Assembly (NCBI GenBank): GCA_036873135.1
Contig: JAPTYO010000002.1
Span: 2,252,952-2,316,951 of the forward strand
DNA length: 64,000 nt
From: Clarkia xantiana subsp. parviflora
Lineage: Eukaryota > Streptophyta > Magnoliopsida > Myrtales > Onagraceae
Direction: 5' to 3'
Shown here: positions 23,052 to 35,500 of the stretch, one piece after another
Layout of the letters: the number at the start of each line of letters is the position of its first letter
Numbering within the stretch: the first letter of the stretch is position 1
The notes under the pieces: model-generated
Database searches by the model: none
The model's input: only the letters and a program-made list of their open reading frames with translations
What the model was told of the DNA's origin: nothing
Translations under genes and position numbers: made by a program

Positions 23052-26000
23052 TCACATTTCTACATAAGCCTTGACGACATCCAAAATAGTTGACCGACAT
23101 ATCGGGCATTTGCCGCTCCCTACTTGCAGTTCGTGAGCACATTCTAGACAAGTGCACATGTGGCCGCACCTGGTATTACAATCATAATATAAATATATAT
23201 AGTTACTATTTTTCTCAATATAAATCAATTATACTAGAGAATAAAATGTATATTATTACTACTTAATTAATTACCTGTAGAGCAGTGAATTTACTTTCAT
23301 CTCATAGCATATACAGCAGTAACCTTTCCTTGGTGCACCTTGATCCTCTGTCCTTCTCAACCCTCCACGAACTGTCACCCATGTTTGAATATATAAATAA
23401 AATAAAATGAAGCTATAAGTTTAATGGCCGGCTGATACAAAATTAGAGAATAACTCAAATTAAATAATAATGATAATAAATTTAAAGAATATTTTTTTTA
23501 TAGTATTTTAAAAAGTTCACGGGTAATTGTTTCCCAACCATTAATTGTCCGATTTAGAATGTAATAAGTGTAAGTGAGGAAATTTCATAGCTAATGCAAA
23601 ATTCGAAGCTGTGATATGAATCTATTGTTTAATAATCTAATCTTCATCACACCAAGTCACACGATACTATCTTACACCAACTTGTCAATTTTGTTAGTGT
23701 TGTTTGTAATTATATATATATAACTACTCTAATTTGTTAAAAATGAATATATGATAATAGTAATGGGTGTATGTATAATAGAAACTGACCTGACATCATC
23801 TCCTGCTTAATGGAGTCCTGAAACTTGACTTGCACGTCAACGCAATTGCTCATACACCTCCTGAGCTCCGACATCTCCTGGTACAGCTGCTTCATTTGCC
23901 CTCTCAACTCAATTATCAGCTCCATCTCCTAATAAACCCAACCATATTTTAATTAATTAATTAAATACACCACACATTATTATTCAGTTCTAAATGAAAC
24001 AACCATACATACACAAACACTAGCTAGCTAATAATATAAACTCACCATAGAAACCCGTTCCACCGACCAAGCATCGTCTCGCCGATACGAACCCACGTTG
24101 ACACTGTCGGAACCCTGCAAAGATGCAGACATAACTCCAGCACCACCGTCATTGTTCCTCATTATTGGCGACGGCTGGGAAGGGGTTGACGTGGACGAAG
24201 TGTTTTGATGAACATTTATACTTTCAGCCTCATCTATTACTTCACCACCTTCATCTTCATGGCTGCTCCCCGAATCATCATCAACCTGCTGTAACTCATT
24301 CAACATTACATCTTCCATTCTCTCTTCTCTCCTCAAGAACATATCTTCTTCATCCTCTTCTTCTTCTTGGTGCTCCTCTCCGGGTTGTTGTTGTTCATGG
24401 CTGCTTTGGAGAGACTCGCTCTGTTGTTGTAAGTAGGATGACAGGAATCGCCGCATAGTTTCGAGACTGCTCGTCGCACTTTCATCAACTTCGTCTTCGT
24501 TTATGTTGTGGATTTGTCTTTCCACGTGTGATTTCATCAGGTTGTTCATTCTTTGATGGAACTCGCTTTCCGTCGTTAGAGCACTTGAAACACTTCTCCT
24601 ACATTTGTAATCGTTTTACCATTAACAGTCCAGTGTAGAGTTGTCACTACTAGCTTATTCCTTTTATTAAAAAAAAAAACCTTTGTAATAGTTGACGTAT
24701 TTCGCTATCATCGGACTCGGGCGCCAATATTTGGCGGTACCACGCCTTCCTGCGGTCTTCCCAGTAACTCCGAGGCCGAGCAACGCCAAGAAACCGCTCC
24801 GGAGCAGTTTCCTCATGACCATCTCCTTGGTTAACTTCTTCTTCTTCATCTCCTTCTTCTAGTGGCCACTCCTGGTACCACTCGCTATACGAAGGTTCCG
24901 GAACATCTTCGGTCGGGATCGTTATCACACTGCATGAAGATTCGACATTCACCTGCACACTCTCTCTTTCATCACTATCATTTTCACCATTGTTAATTTG
25001 TTCATCTACTCTAGTGTTGTTGTAGTTGGTGCAAGAGCTTTCTGCAGAGTGTGGTCGACTGCTCGAACCGATATTATCGTCTTTCGCTTGTTCCTTTACG
25101 TTTGTAGACTTATCCCTGTTCCATTCAATATTCCAGTTACTTGCGTGCCAAGAAAATAATCCAGAGTCCCGAATCGGAGTTTGTTAAGAGCACTACCTGA
25201 GATGTATGGTCGAGCCATGAGCACTGTGGTTCGGTTTGGTCGATCTCGAGTGAGGATGCCATCCATCTTGAAGCGATAATCCGCGTTGTAGAATCTTGAG
25301 CCTAAGTATTGACTGCATTCAATCATGTGAAGGAGCAACTCATAAATCGGTAAACAAAAATCGACATAGATAGGGTAACTTGTAAGATAAGTTACCTGAA
25401 TCCTGCCCTTATGGGAGAACCCCGACACAGCCTGCCGCTCGCCTATTACCTCAACTTCACTGTACCTGTCGTGTTCCATCATCAGGAGAAAATTAAACGC
25501 CTGCCGATCTCGTAATCGTGGACAATGATTAATGTTAGGCACAGATGCCCGATCCGACCCTTGTGCACAATCGTGTGATTCAGCTTTCTCAGGATCATCG
25601 TGTCCCACATCACTCGAGGACAATTCACTAGCATCTTTGTCGTCGTCGGTGGTAGTAGTCTTCTTGCTATTGCTAGAGTTTGCAGCCATGAGTCGCCTGA
25701 TAAGGTTGGCTATCTTTGGCCTCTGGCGTGGCTTCGAAGGTAGCTCCGAGTCATCTGAAGCCGTTTGATCATTATCCTCTCCGTCTGTCTTTGGCTTGTG
25801 ACTTGGCCTTGAAGTCATCTCTGCGGAGGAGTTGTTCGAGGCCATTTGATCGGAATCCTTGTTAGCTTTCTTCGGCCTCTGACTTGACGTCGAAGTTAAC
25901 TTTGAGGATTCATTAGTAGCTGTTTGATCGGAAACCTTACCGGCTATCTTACACTTCTGACTTGGCACGCAAGTAAGCTCCGAGCAAGAAGAGGAGCCTG

Positions 26001-26832
26001 CTAGATCGGGCTCACAAACAACTACCTTCGACTTTTGTCTCGTCCCTGATGTCTGCTCTGTGCAAGAAGAGGAAGGCGTTGGATCAGACTCACGGTCGAT
26101 TATCTTCGACTTTTGGCTTGGACTCGGTGTCTGTTCCGAGCAAGAAGACGAGTCATTGAATTTCGTTTGACCCGACGGCTCGAACTGGGTTGGAGGCTCA
26201 TCGTTCGAGTGAGTTCTCTCGATATTCGTCAAAGGAAAGTTACAACTGCTACTACTGCTATTACTACTACTACTTCTGCTAACCGACGGGACAGTTATTT
26301 CGGTTGCAGCCGCATTATTCTTAGTACTCAAGCTAGCCGAGCGAGCGAGACGAGCCTCCCATATCTGAACCAGAGAGGAGGCCCCACGGTTCGGGGCACT
26401 CACCGGAGTCGTAGCCGTGTGTGGAGACTGAGGCTGCGAAGGAGACGATGGCTCTGACAGTGACGTAGATGTCGACTGTAACGGAGTCGGAGAAGGCGGG
26501 CCCCTCAGGTCCGCATCATGATTATGTACATCCATTGTCGATACCATTTCGCGGGCCCGTAGAGCCGTCCACTTGTCGTGAGTCAGGGTTGACAGGTTGT
26601 CCTTGTCGCAGTTCCCTATCCAAGTACTCACGTCATCGGTTTTGTTCTTTCTCTTCGCGCCGGTCTCGTGATTCCGAGGAGTCTCATCGGATATACGCGT
26701 GTGGAGGCGGTCCCGCACCAAACCCTTGAGGTTCTTATGGAATGCGGTGGATTGGGAGGGAATCTTCTTTTGGTTTCTCGAAACGCAAACAAACGGGTTT
26801 GACGAGGCGATCTCGACTTGCGAAGACGCCAT
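23052..26832 (-). CDS. RING-finger (C3HC4) protein, probable E3 ubiquitin ligase
   Basis: Seven exons joined by GT-AG introns with consistent phases: 26832-25396, 25312-25197, 25115-24681, 24598-24046, 23928-23790, 23371-23275 and 23169-23052, giving 964 residues. The start is the first in-frame ATG (MASSQVEI); the open frame upstream begins at a non-ATG codon. Exon 1 is Ser/Pro-rich and repetitive (repeated SSSCSEQT-like blocks), then has the conserved RLRDRQAF region. Exon 2 opens SILRLKILQRG, a motif I recall from this plant family. Exon 3 contains WYQEWP and an SYWEDRRKAWY segment; exon 4 is acidic and Gln-rich; exon 5 is a short coiled coil. The RING lies at residues about 912-952: CCIC, then CGHMCTCLEC, then CPIC. 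I recall similar architecture in Arabidopsis At1g30860 and EDA18. Ligase activity is inferred from the RING only. Confidence 0.88.
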
Positions 26833-28032
26833 CAATAACGACGAACACGGCGATCGGAAGTATAGAAAATAAAAAGATGGTGGAAGGAAAATGGAAATCA
26901 AAGATTGGATGGAAGAAAAGGAAGCAAAATGTGGATGAAATGTGTAATGTATATGATGGTTGATGCAATGGGATTAGGCATTATATGATTATGATTAGGA
27001 GGAGTTGGTGGTTGAAGATAATGGATTTAACAGAGGAGGTGGATTCTGTTCATGGTTTATAACAAGGAGTTAAGGAAGGTATTGTTGTTTTTGAGACTTC
27101 CAAAAAGCGTTAATCAAAATGAAATCTGTGCCCATAAGGAAATCTAATAATTGGTAACCTTTGTTTGGTCTAATTTAGTCGACCATTTATGTTTGAGGGA
27201 ATCCGACATTCAATCTCTACACATTCAAAACAAAGTGCACCCTCTATTTATTATGGCATCCTCTTTTATTAGAATATTGGCCGGCCCACAGAAATTTCGA
27301 AACTATAGATTTGTATTGTATAGTTTTGGAATAATAATATTTTTGTAATCTCTTCAAATTGGGTGGGTTTTGAAGTATTTTAGATTTTGGACTCTATATC
27401 TTTTCGCTATATTAGATGCTCGCTCGTCTTCTCATATACGGAGATTTCGATATTTAATTGGATATCGAACCCTTTTTTTCTTTACAATAAAAAAAACCTT
27501 TTAACAATATTATATTGTAATGTAAAAACCGCATTAGATTTTCCAATACACATTTTAGGGCCGAGAAGTTGCGAACGTGAGGGACAGTAAAAACGCATAA
27601 TCAATTTTAGGGCCGTTTGAATGATGTAAAAGCCTGGCCCAAAAAAATGATGTCAAAGGACTAAATTGGGCTGACAATGCAATCGGGTTAGGGTTCGAAT
27701 TGAGGCTCTGTTCTGAAATAGCCCATTCGGAAAATGAACTTGTTAGGCTGAAGAAACTAGTGTATAGGGGACATGTTGACCTAGTTAGATAGAATCTCAC
27801 CAACAATCCAAATTAACAAGATATACACTGTATGTATACGTACGTACATACAATATATTTTTATGTTTTTTCAGAGTTAGCTAACTAATGTATATTTACG
27901 GATTAATAAAGTAACATAAGATCCAGAAACCCTTAGGATATATCATATATTCAATAATGGAAACATCATGGAATAAAATACACTAAAATAATTTGCCCAC
28001 CCATAATAACGATTTACCGATATATGTCTTTA

Positions 28033-28069
<37 letters not shown>

Positions 28070-29819
28070 TGAGACAGATATATATATATATATAATATTC
28101 AATTTACACCGGAAAGTGACTACATAAACCCAAAAGACTATTTCTTGTTATATATAGTCAACTCAATTGATTATGCAAGTCAAGTCGATATGGTTTAGAG
28201 AATATTCAGAACTAGAAGTTGACAGACTTTTTAATTAATTATTACAACTAAATCTTTATACCCTTCTTATTATTACAGTGCCAGGTTGAATTAATCTACA
28301 TAACCTACTAACCTAGTAAAAAAAAAATATATTGCAATTTGTAGCGAAATAATAATTAATTATATGATTATTTATTTTGATAGTGCTTAGTGTAAGTTCA
28401 TGAAAGTTGCTTACCCAGAGTTAATTGTATCCTCCATATGACATATCATAACTTTTGGTTGTTTGTATTATACTTTATTTTTAAATTCATCCGTAATTTT
28501 TTAAAGCTATAAATGACTTAAAGAATTGAAAGTCGTACAAACCCTTATTAACTTATTGCTCGCCCTTTGAAGAGCTCCATTAAATAGGCATGATCATTTG
28601 TGGTATTTTCTTATACTAACTAACCGAACCGTTTTCTTATGAAATGAAAAATATATACATATACATATATATATTATAACCTGAATAGAACTTGTTGATA
28701 ATTAAATTGGTCACTGAAGTATACAAATTCTAAAATGTGACTGATCCATCTCATCACTCTCTTACATCTAACATTTGTTTGTGTAATTTGTTATTATTTT
28801 TCAATTTTCGTTTGCTTATAATTCACTTTCTTACATCTAACATTTGTTTGTATAACTTGTTATTATTTTTCAATTTCCGGTTGCTTTTACTTGATAGAGA
28901 TTATTCGTTTTCAGATATGAAAGTCAGATTGAGTCGTCGAGGAGATCAGATTTGAGGCGCAATTGCAGTATTTGAGGTTGAATAACGATGTAAATTAGAC
29001 CGGAAATGTGCCGGGAAGCCACGTGGATGCGATTGAATATGAGGACAATGTTAATGATGTCTGTCAATCTTGGTGTGGTAATGAGAGCTTGTAAGAAGAT
29101 AATTTTGTAACAAGATAAATGAGAAAATGATCTTATTCATCATATAATGATATACATAGCCATGGATTTTGTAAAAAAAAAAACATATAAATAGTTGTAA
29201 CAATTCTCAAGAAGCAATAAGTTTAAAGCTCATTTAAGCGGGAGAGATGCTTAGTTGTACAATTAGGATAAAAATTAAAATGAATGAGATGAACCATTCA
29301 CTTTCTAGAATTTGTATTCGTCTACTGCAATTTTAATCATTTATTAACATCTTATAGGTTCTATTCAAATTATACTATATTAAATGATCTTATATTCAAA
29401 TTATACTATATTAAATGATCTTATAAGTTAATTTATTATGTTATTTTAGAAGTAGAAGAGAGTTATGTCAAATAATAATTACTTGAGGTAAAAAAAGTAT
29501 ACTCACTCACTCACCGCCGGTGCCCTTCCTAATCATAATAGATAATAAGATTATTAAGATTATTTTTTAGTTTTCAGTTTTACTACGGAAGTGTGAAATT
29601 TAAATTGTTAAACGGTTAATTTTCAGAATAAATTTAAAAGAGACCTTTCTAGTTTCTACCACTAAACTCTAAAATATGTACTTGGAAAGAAAGTGGGGTG
29701 ATAGTTGCTCATGACCTTGCTTGCGGGGCCACGCCTAACACGCACCGGTCCCACCTCTCAAGTCTTCGGTTGACTTTAAGAATAGTAACCCAATCAGAAC
29801 CCGCGGCGCGGGTAAGCTA
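26833..29819. other. Intergenic, no gene seen
   Basis: The first 200 bases are the leader and promoter side of the minus-strand RING gene. The rest is AT-rich. An ATT repeat lies near 28036-28066, a TA tract near 28077-28096, and a 60-base direct repeat near 28750-28880 contains cttacatctaacatttgttt. Short open frames here lack coding character. Confidence 0.5.
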
Positions 29820-29966
29820 GAGTTTTTGACCGATATAAGCTTTCATGGACAACTAAATACAAATATAGACTGCATGAAAAAAAAATGACCAATCTAAGCC
29901 AAACCGAGATTTCACATCTCGGTTTGGATTTTTTCATCCAAACCGAGATGTGAAATCTCGGTTTGG

Positions 29967-30005
<39 letters not shown>

Positions 30006-30151
30006 GGCACTAAAAAACCCTTAAAAAAAAAAAAAAAAAAAATCCAAACCGAGATGTGAAATCTCGGTTTGGCTTAGATTGGTAATTATTTTTTCATGCA
30101 GTCTATATTTGTATTTGGTTGTCCATGAAGGCTTATATCGGTCAAAAACTC
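29820..30151. mobile_element. Mutator-like foldback MITE with homopolymer core
   Basis: The ends read gagtttttgaccgatataag and its inverse; the roughly 105-bp arms are nearly perfect inverted repeats. A perfect 9-bp duplication, ggtaagcta, lies at 29811-29819 and 30152-30160. The centre holds a block (ccaaaccgagatgtgaaatc and its inverse) present four times in alternating orientation, a 35-base T run (29969-30003) and an A run. No coding frame. Confidence 0.92.
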
Positions 30152-30160
30152 GGTAAGCTA

Positions 30161-30554
30161 GCTAAGCTGCTAATTACGTTTTATTTATTTATTGTTATTA
30201 GAGGATCCTAGTTATTAATATGTCTATTTTATTTACCCAACAAACCTGCCATCTTCATGCTAGCCCACATACAAAATAAAATAAAATTAATTGTATTATT
30301 ATCATTTTGGCCAAATTATTATCATCGGTTGGCAAAAAATAAATGTGTATTTGTGCCATTGTGAAGGTCAAAAAATTACCATTTTACTAAATTCTAACTG
30401 TTTCCTAATTTTCCACTAGTCCCTACCAATCAAATTTATTATTTATATAAAAAAAAATATGTACTTTTACTTTGTTAGCTTAGAAAATGTTATTAAAAAA
30501 GTATTTATTGCCAACAATAATAATTAATAATTACTTAAATTAAACTAGTTACGC
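30161..30554. other. Spacer, no gene seen
   Basis: AT-rich; nothing recognisable. Confidence 0.5.
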
Positions 30555-30812
30555 AATAATCAACATTGAGACTCCAACTCTTCCAGATTATCCTCAGAAT
30601 CTCTACTATTGAAGATGTTCTTCACGCCAATTTTGGTGGACAAGAAATGATGATGAGGGCCAGCCAATGATTTAGTGAATAAGTCAGCTAGCTGGTCTTC
30701 AGACTTGATGTACCTGAGCTGCAAAAATCCTTTGACATACATATCTCGCAAAAAATGGCACTTAATGTCAATACGTTTGGTGCGTTCGTGAAAAACAGGG
30801 TTAGAAGTGATC
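30555..30812 (-). pseudogene. Ty1/copia RNase H fragment
   Basis: On the minus strand the frame holds the end of a copia polyprotein: a FHERTK-like segment, then HFLRDMYVKGF, then the typical SEDQLADLFTKSL motif. Copies of these motifs close the pol genes of both full elements at 47-58 kb. The upstream part is lost, so this is debris. Confidence 0.8.
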
Positions 30813-31320
30813 TCAATATGTTTGTACCTTTCCTTCCCTATTTACTAACGTGTGTTTGTTAGATTTGTTCAGTGTGTTTAGATTGTTTCTGTTTCTTTTA
30901 TGTGTTGGATGTTTATTTATAAAATGACTCACTAAAAAAACCCATAAGTAGCACGAATAATCTACTAGTAGTATTAATTTTAGATGGATGGGTTAGAATA
31001 AATATATTAATCATAATAGATCTAAAAACCGGCACATATGTCGTCGACACGGAAGCAGAGTTTTTATTATATTGCTTAAAAAAAACACTAAGATCAGAAT
31101 GAGACAGGGGGCGGCCGGTATGATATCTGCATAGCTGATGGCGGTGTCGAGCCCCCTGGACAACGGCGGTGATGGGCGGCGGCTTGTAAGTTATACTTGT
31201 TGGAGTTAGAAAGACTCAGATACCATATAGGGAATAAAATTTATCTATTCCTAATATAACTCAATCAAAACATAATAAAATATATTATTCCTAATATATT
31301 ATATTCCCTAATACGAGGAT
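30813..31320 (-). repeat. Remnant of a minus-strand copia element, possible primer site at 31213-31225
   Basis: On the minus strand tggtatctgagtc follows an AT-rich segment and resembles the primer-binding site of copia elements. Together with the RNase H fragment to its left it suggests a minus-strand element with most of its inside deleted. The LTR edges cannot be fixed. Confidence 0.35.
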
Positions 31321-31378
31321 GTTGAAGTATAAGAGTGTGGCGATGTCTTCACCAACAAGTTCGGACTTATGGGAGAGT

Positions 31379-31595
31379 TAGTTAATGCGTACGTCTTATT
31401 ATTAACATGTTATCAGAGCGCACATGTTCAAGTCATGGCTCATGAGTTGGTTAAGACGCACATCTTATTATTAATTACATGGTATCAGAGCGCACAGGTT
31501 CAAGTCTTGGTTCATGAGTTGATTAAGGCGTACGTCTTTCATGAGACACCTATAAATTCGAACTTATGAGACTGTTGGTTAAGACGCGTCTTATT
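31379..31595 (+). repeat. Short tandem repeat with tRNA-like motifs
   Basis: Units of about 72 bp contain ttaagacgcacatcttatta, then tatcagagcgcaca, then a B-box-like ggttcaagtc and catgagttg. Two units are nearly complete and two are partial. The motifs match the tail of plant tRNA-related SINEs or primer-site sequences; which one is unclear. Confidence 0.65.
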
Positions 31596-32533
31596 ATTAA
31601 CCAAGACTGTAGTATAATTGTACTATCTAACCATGAACTAAATCAATTAGCTTAAAACAACCCCGTCTCACACGTGTACGGTGTACATGAGACAAGGACT
31701 TGCAATATATTTTTTTCAGGTCGAGACTTGCAAGATATTAGAAAACTCTATATATATATATATTACAAATTAAAATGATAATAATGCTAATTAATTGAAG
31801 CATTTATTCATTTAATAGCGTGATAAACAATGAAATTAATGTTTGGTGTAGGAGTGATAATCCGTATGGGCTCGTGTGGTGTTCTGGGTCAGCCCTAACT
31901 CGGATCAATACGGCTCAACATGAAAAATCAGCATGAAAAACTAGAGTAAATTAAATAAAAATAAATAATATATAACAATTTTTAAACTAAAATGTTAAAA
32001 TTACTCAGTGTATACGTATAACTATCGTGTTATCGTTTCGTGTCACTAATATCAATTCAAAACCCGTAACTTTCGTGTCGTATTCGTATTGGCTCATCGT
32101 GCCGAGCCTGAATTGACAGCCCTAATTCGGTGTTTTTAACATCTTTTTATACGTCTTGTCCGGGTGGGCTATGGCAAAAATAGGGTTGGGTATCCATAAG
32201 TTTTTTTTTTTATTTTTTATTATTGTAAGTATCCATAAATTGAACAATGTTAAACGCTGCGGGTGAAAGATGAGGACTATTATTGAAATTTATTTATTTT
32301 ATCGAAAAAAGAGAAAATAAATCCTAAAGGAAGGGGAAGGTCGTTGGGCTGACTCCGTCCGCCACCCTTCGCTGTGCCTTACGTTACCTCCCCCTTCCTT
32401 CACGTCTCAGTTTTATTCTCACAAACTAACATCATTACTTCAACCACCCCCTTCCATTCCATCTCTTCTTCTTCTTCTTCAATCTAACTCTGCTCTATTG
32501 AGAGAGAGAGAGCTAGAGAGAGATTCTTCAGTT
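31596..32533. other. Intergenic and promoter region of the vacuolar sorting receptor gene
   Basis: No gene. CT-rich and GA-rich tracts just before the start (32460-32522, including cttcttcttcttc and gagagagagag) look like a plant 5' leader. Confidence 0.5.
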
Positions 32534-35500
32534 ATGGGGTTTCCCTTAGCTATGGTGGCGGTGGTTGTAGCCATGGCGCTCACTTCCTCCGTCTATGGGC
32601 ACTTCGTAGTGGAAAAGAGCAGCATAAAGGTCCTATCTCCGGAGATCCTCCGGCAGAAACGCGACGCCGCCATAGGAAACTTCGGCGTCCCTGATTACGG
32701 GGGCCTCATGATCGGCTCCGTCGCGTACCCCTCCAAAGCCAACTCCTTTGGCTGCGAACCCTTCGACGGAGACAAGCCTTTCAAGTCTGCTTCTTCCCAA
32801 CCAACCATCCTCCTCCTCGACCGCGGCGGTCTCTCTCTCTCTCTCTAACTGTTCGTTTTTGTTAGAGAGTTGACTTCTTACGTTGACTTATCTATATATC
32901 GGGTCCAGGTTGTTACTTCGCGATGAAGGTATGGAACGGTGAACAGGCGGGAGCGGCGGCGGTGCTGGTGGCGGACAGCATAGACGAGCCTCTGATAACG
33001 ATGGACTCGCCGGAGGAAAGTTCAGACGCGGACGGGTACATAGAAAAGATCGGAATTCCGTCGGCTCTAATCGAGCGGTCGCTGGGTGAGGCACTGAAGC
33101 TAGCCGTGAAAAAAGGAGACAACGTGGTGGTGGAGTTGGACTGGAAGGAGTCGATCCCCCACCCGGATGAACGGGTGGAGTACGAGCTGTGGACCAATAG
33201 CAACGACGAGTGTGGGGTCCGCTGCGACGAGCAGATGGATTTTGTGAGGAACTTCAAGGGACACGCTCAGATCCTTGAGAAGGGAGGCTTCACCTTGTTC
33301 ACTCCACATTACATAACCTGGTTAGTACCTACATACTTTTTCCATCTCTCGTGAAAACCAACCAACTGTTTTTTAAAAGTAGCAATCCTTTATCTTATGA
33401 ATGAATGAATTAATTAAACGACATTTTAATTGGTTGGTTATTCTCGAAATTCAGTGTGGGGCTCACAACATTGTTGTCCTATTTTTTAAGGATATATTTA
33501 ACTGTTTTTGGAAGTTCTGGGACCAGATTCCACCTAACGCTATGTAGCGAAGTCGTGACATCATATTAATTCATAATGTAATTTAGTCCCTCTATTTTTC
33601 ATTTTGGAAAAAAAATAAATAAATAGAACAATGGTCATACTTCACCCTTAACTTGAGGGTGGAGTCGTGGACCTAGCTATGATTGATCCCTAAATTGAGT
33701 TTGATACAGACAAGAATCAAGCTACGGGCTGGGTTTAGGGTTTAGCCAAATTAGACGACTCATGGGCTGGGCAATATACCCTCTAATTTGTCCTATATTT
33801 TCAAGGGTTAATAGCCGAATTACTATCCGAACTTTGACTCGACGACAAATCGCTACCTTAACTTTGATATTTTAAGATTGGATATTCAAATTTTTATTTT
33901 TTAAGCAAATTGCTAAATTCTGTTTCTATTATCATCAAATTAGTTGGACATAAAATTATGATCATGTTAGTCACGTGGGGTCTTTTCATATATTGTATTT
34001 AAATATAAATTGAAAAGATGGATGCGAAATACCTTCAATTGGATACTCAATTGGACAGCCGCTCAATTTCAACGCTGCCTTTCAATTGAGTGTCCAATTG
34101 AATGTATTTCACGGTAATCCTTTTAATTTATGTCTGAATTCATTTTTAGTACACATAAAAGACCACACGTAACTGAAACATACTCATTTTATATTCAATT
34201 TTATGTGAATTGAAATAATGAACAGTTTGCTCCAAAACAGAAATTTCGGGTAGCGATTTGTAGTAGAATCAACCTTTGAGTTGGGGGAGCAATTTAGTTA
34301 TTAACCCATATTTTTAATTAGGGTGACACATGTGAAGCTGAGTCAATTGATTTATAAATAATAATAATAATAATGACGATGATGGGAGTAGGTACTGCCC
34401 GAAGGCTTTCATTGATAGTAATCAGTGCAAGTCTCAGTGCATCAACAATGGAAGGTACTGCGCGCCCGACCCGGAACAGGACTTTGGTGAAGGCTACGAA
34501 GGCAAGGATGTGGTGTTTGAGAACTTGAGACAGCTTTGTGTGCACCGTGTTGCCAATGAAACCAACCGGTCGTGGGTGTGGTGGGATTATGTAACCGACT
34601 TCCATATCAGGTGTTCCATGAAGGACAACAAGTACAGCAAACAGTGTGCTGAGGATGTTCTCAAATCCCTAGGTGACTCAATCAATCTAGCTCTTTTATA
34701 TATGGTGGTATTTCTTATATATAGTAGATGATTTGAGATTCATGTTGATTGATTATTTAGATTTACCTATGGAGAAGATCAAGAAATGTGTGGGTGATCC
34801 CGTAGCTGATGTTGAGAATGAAGTCCTTAAAACAGAACAAATACTCCAGGTAACACTTGGGACGAAGATTCTACAAGTTTAGTGTTTAACGATTGTATAC
34901 GCAAGAAAGACTTTTAGTCAATGTAAAAAGTATTGATCATCATATACAAAACAAACACTACTAATAAATATATCATTGTTTTTTTTTTTTTTTTTTTTTT
35001 TTTTTGTGGTTATCAATCAGATTGGTCGAGGATCTCGTGGAGACGTTACGATTCTGCCAACGTTAGTCATTAATGATGCCCAATATCGAGGTATGTTATC
35101 TAATTAAGTTTGGGTGTTGCTACAAACTGTGAAATTTCATGTGAAATTTCTATAGAAAGTGATATTGGGTCCCACCAAGCACCAAGCACCAATACATTTG
35201 TTCATTTACTTTCTCTTTCTTACTTTCTATTGAAATTTCACAAGAAATTTCACATTTTAAAGATTTACTCGATTAATAGTATATGGGGTTCCTAGCTAGG
35301 TAGCTCATTTTGATGGTTTTAATTAATGAAGGGAAACTGGAGAGGACTGCTGTGTTGAAGGCTATATGTGCCGGGTTCAAGGAAACCACCGCACCCCGAG
35401 TTTGCTTAAGCGGAGGTGCCCTATTAATTTATTACTATAGCTATATATAATTCTCTTAATTAAATATATTTAATTATTGGTTTGGTGACATGAATTTGCG

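Noticed and set aside
24165..24458. 97-codon open frame antisense to the RING gene
   Set aside because: It lies opposite an exon whose frame and splice phases fit a complete seven-exon protein.
25116..25172. Earlier acceptor (acgcaag) for exon 3 of the RING gene
   Set aside because: It is phase-compatible but would make an intron of about 56 bases. The later acceptor at 25116 gives 81 bases, a normal plant size.
26833..26901. Upstream extension of the RING protein by 23 residues
   Set aside because: The extension begins at a TTG codon; the first ATG is at 26832.
28737..28955. 72-codon open frame with an internal repeat
   Set aside because: It only reflects a short direct DNA repeat in spacer; composition and context do not support a gene.
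32498..32533. Upstream extension of the vacuolar sorting receptor
   Set aside because: It begins at TTG within a GA-rich leader and would place charged residues before the signal peptide.
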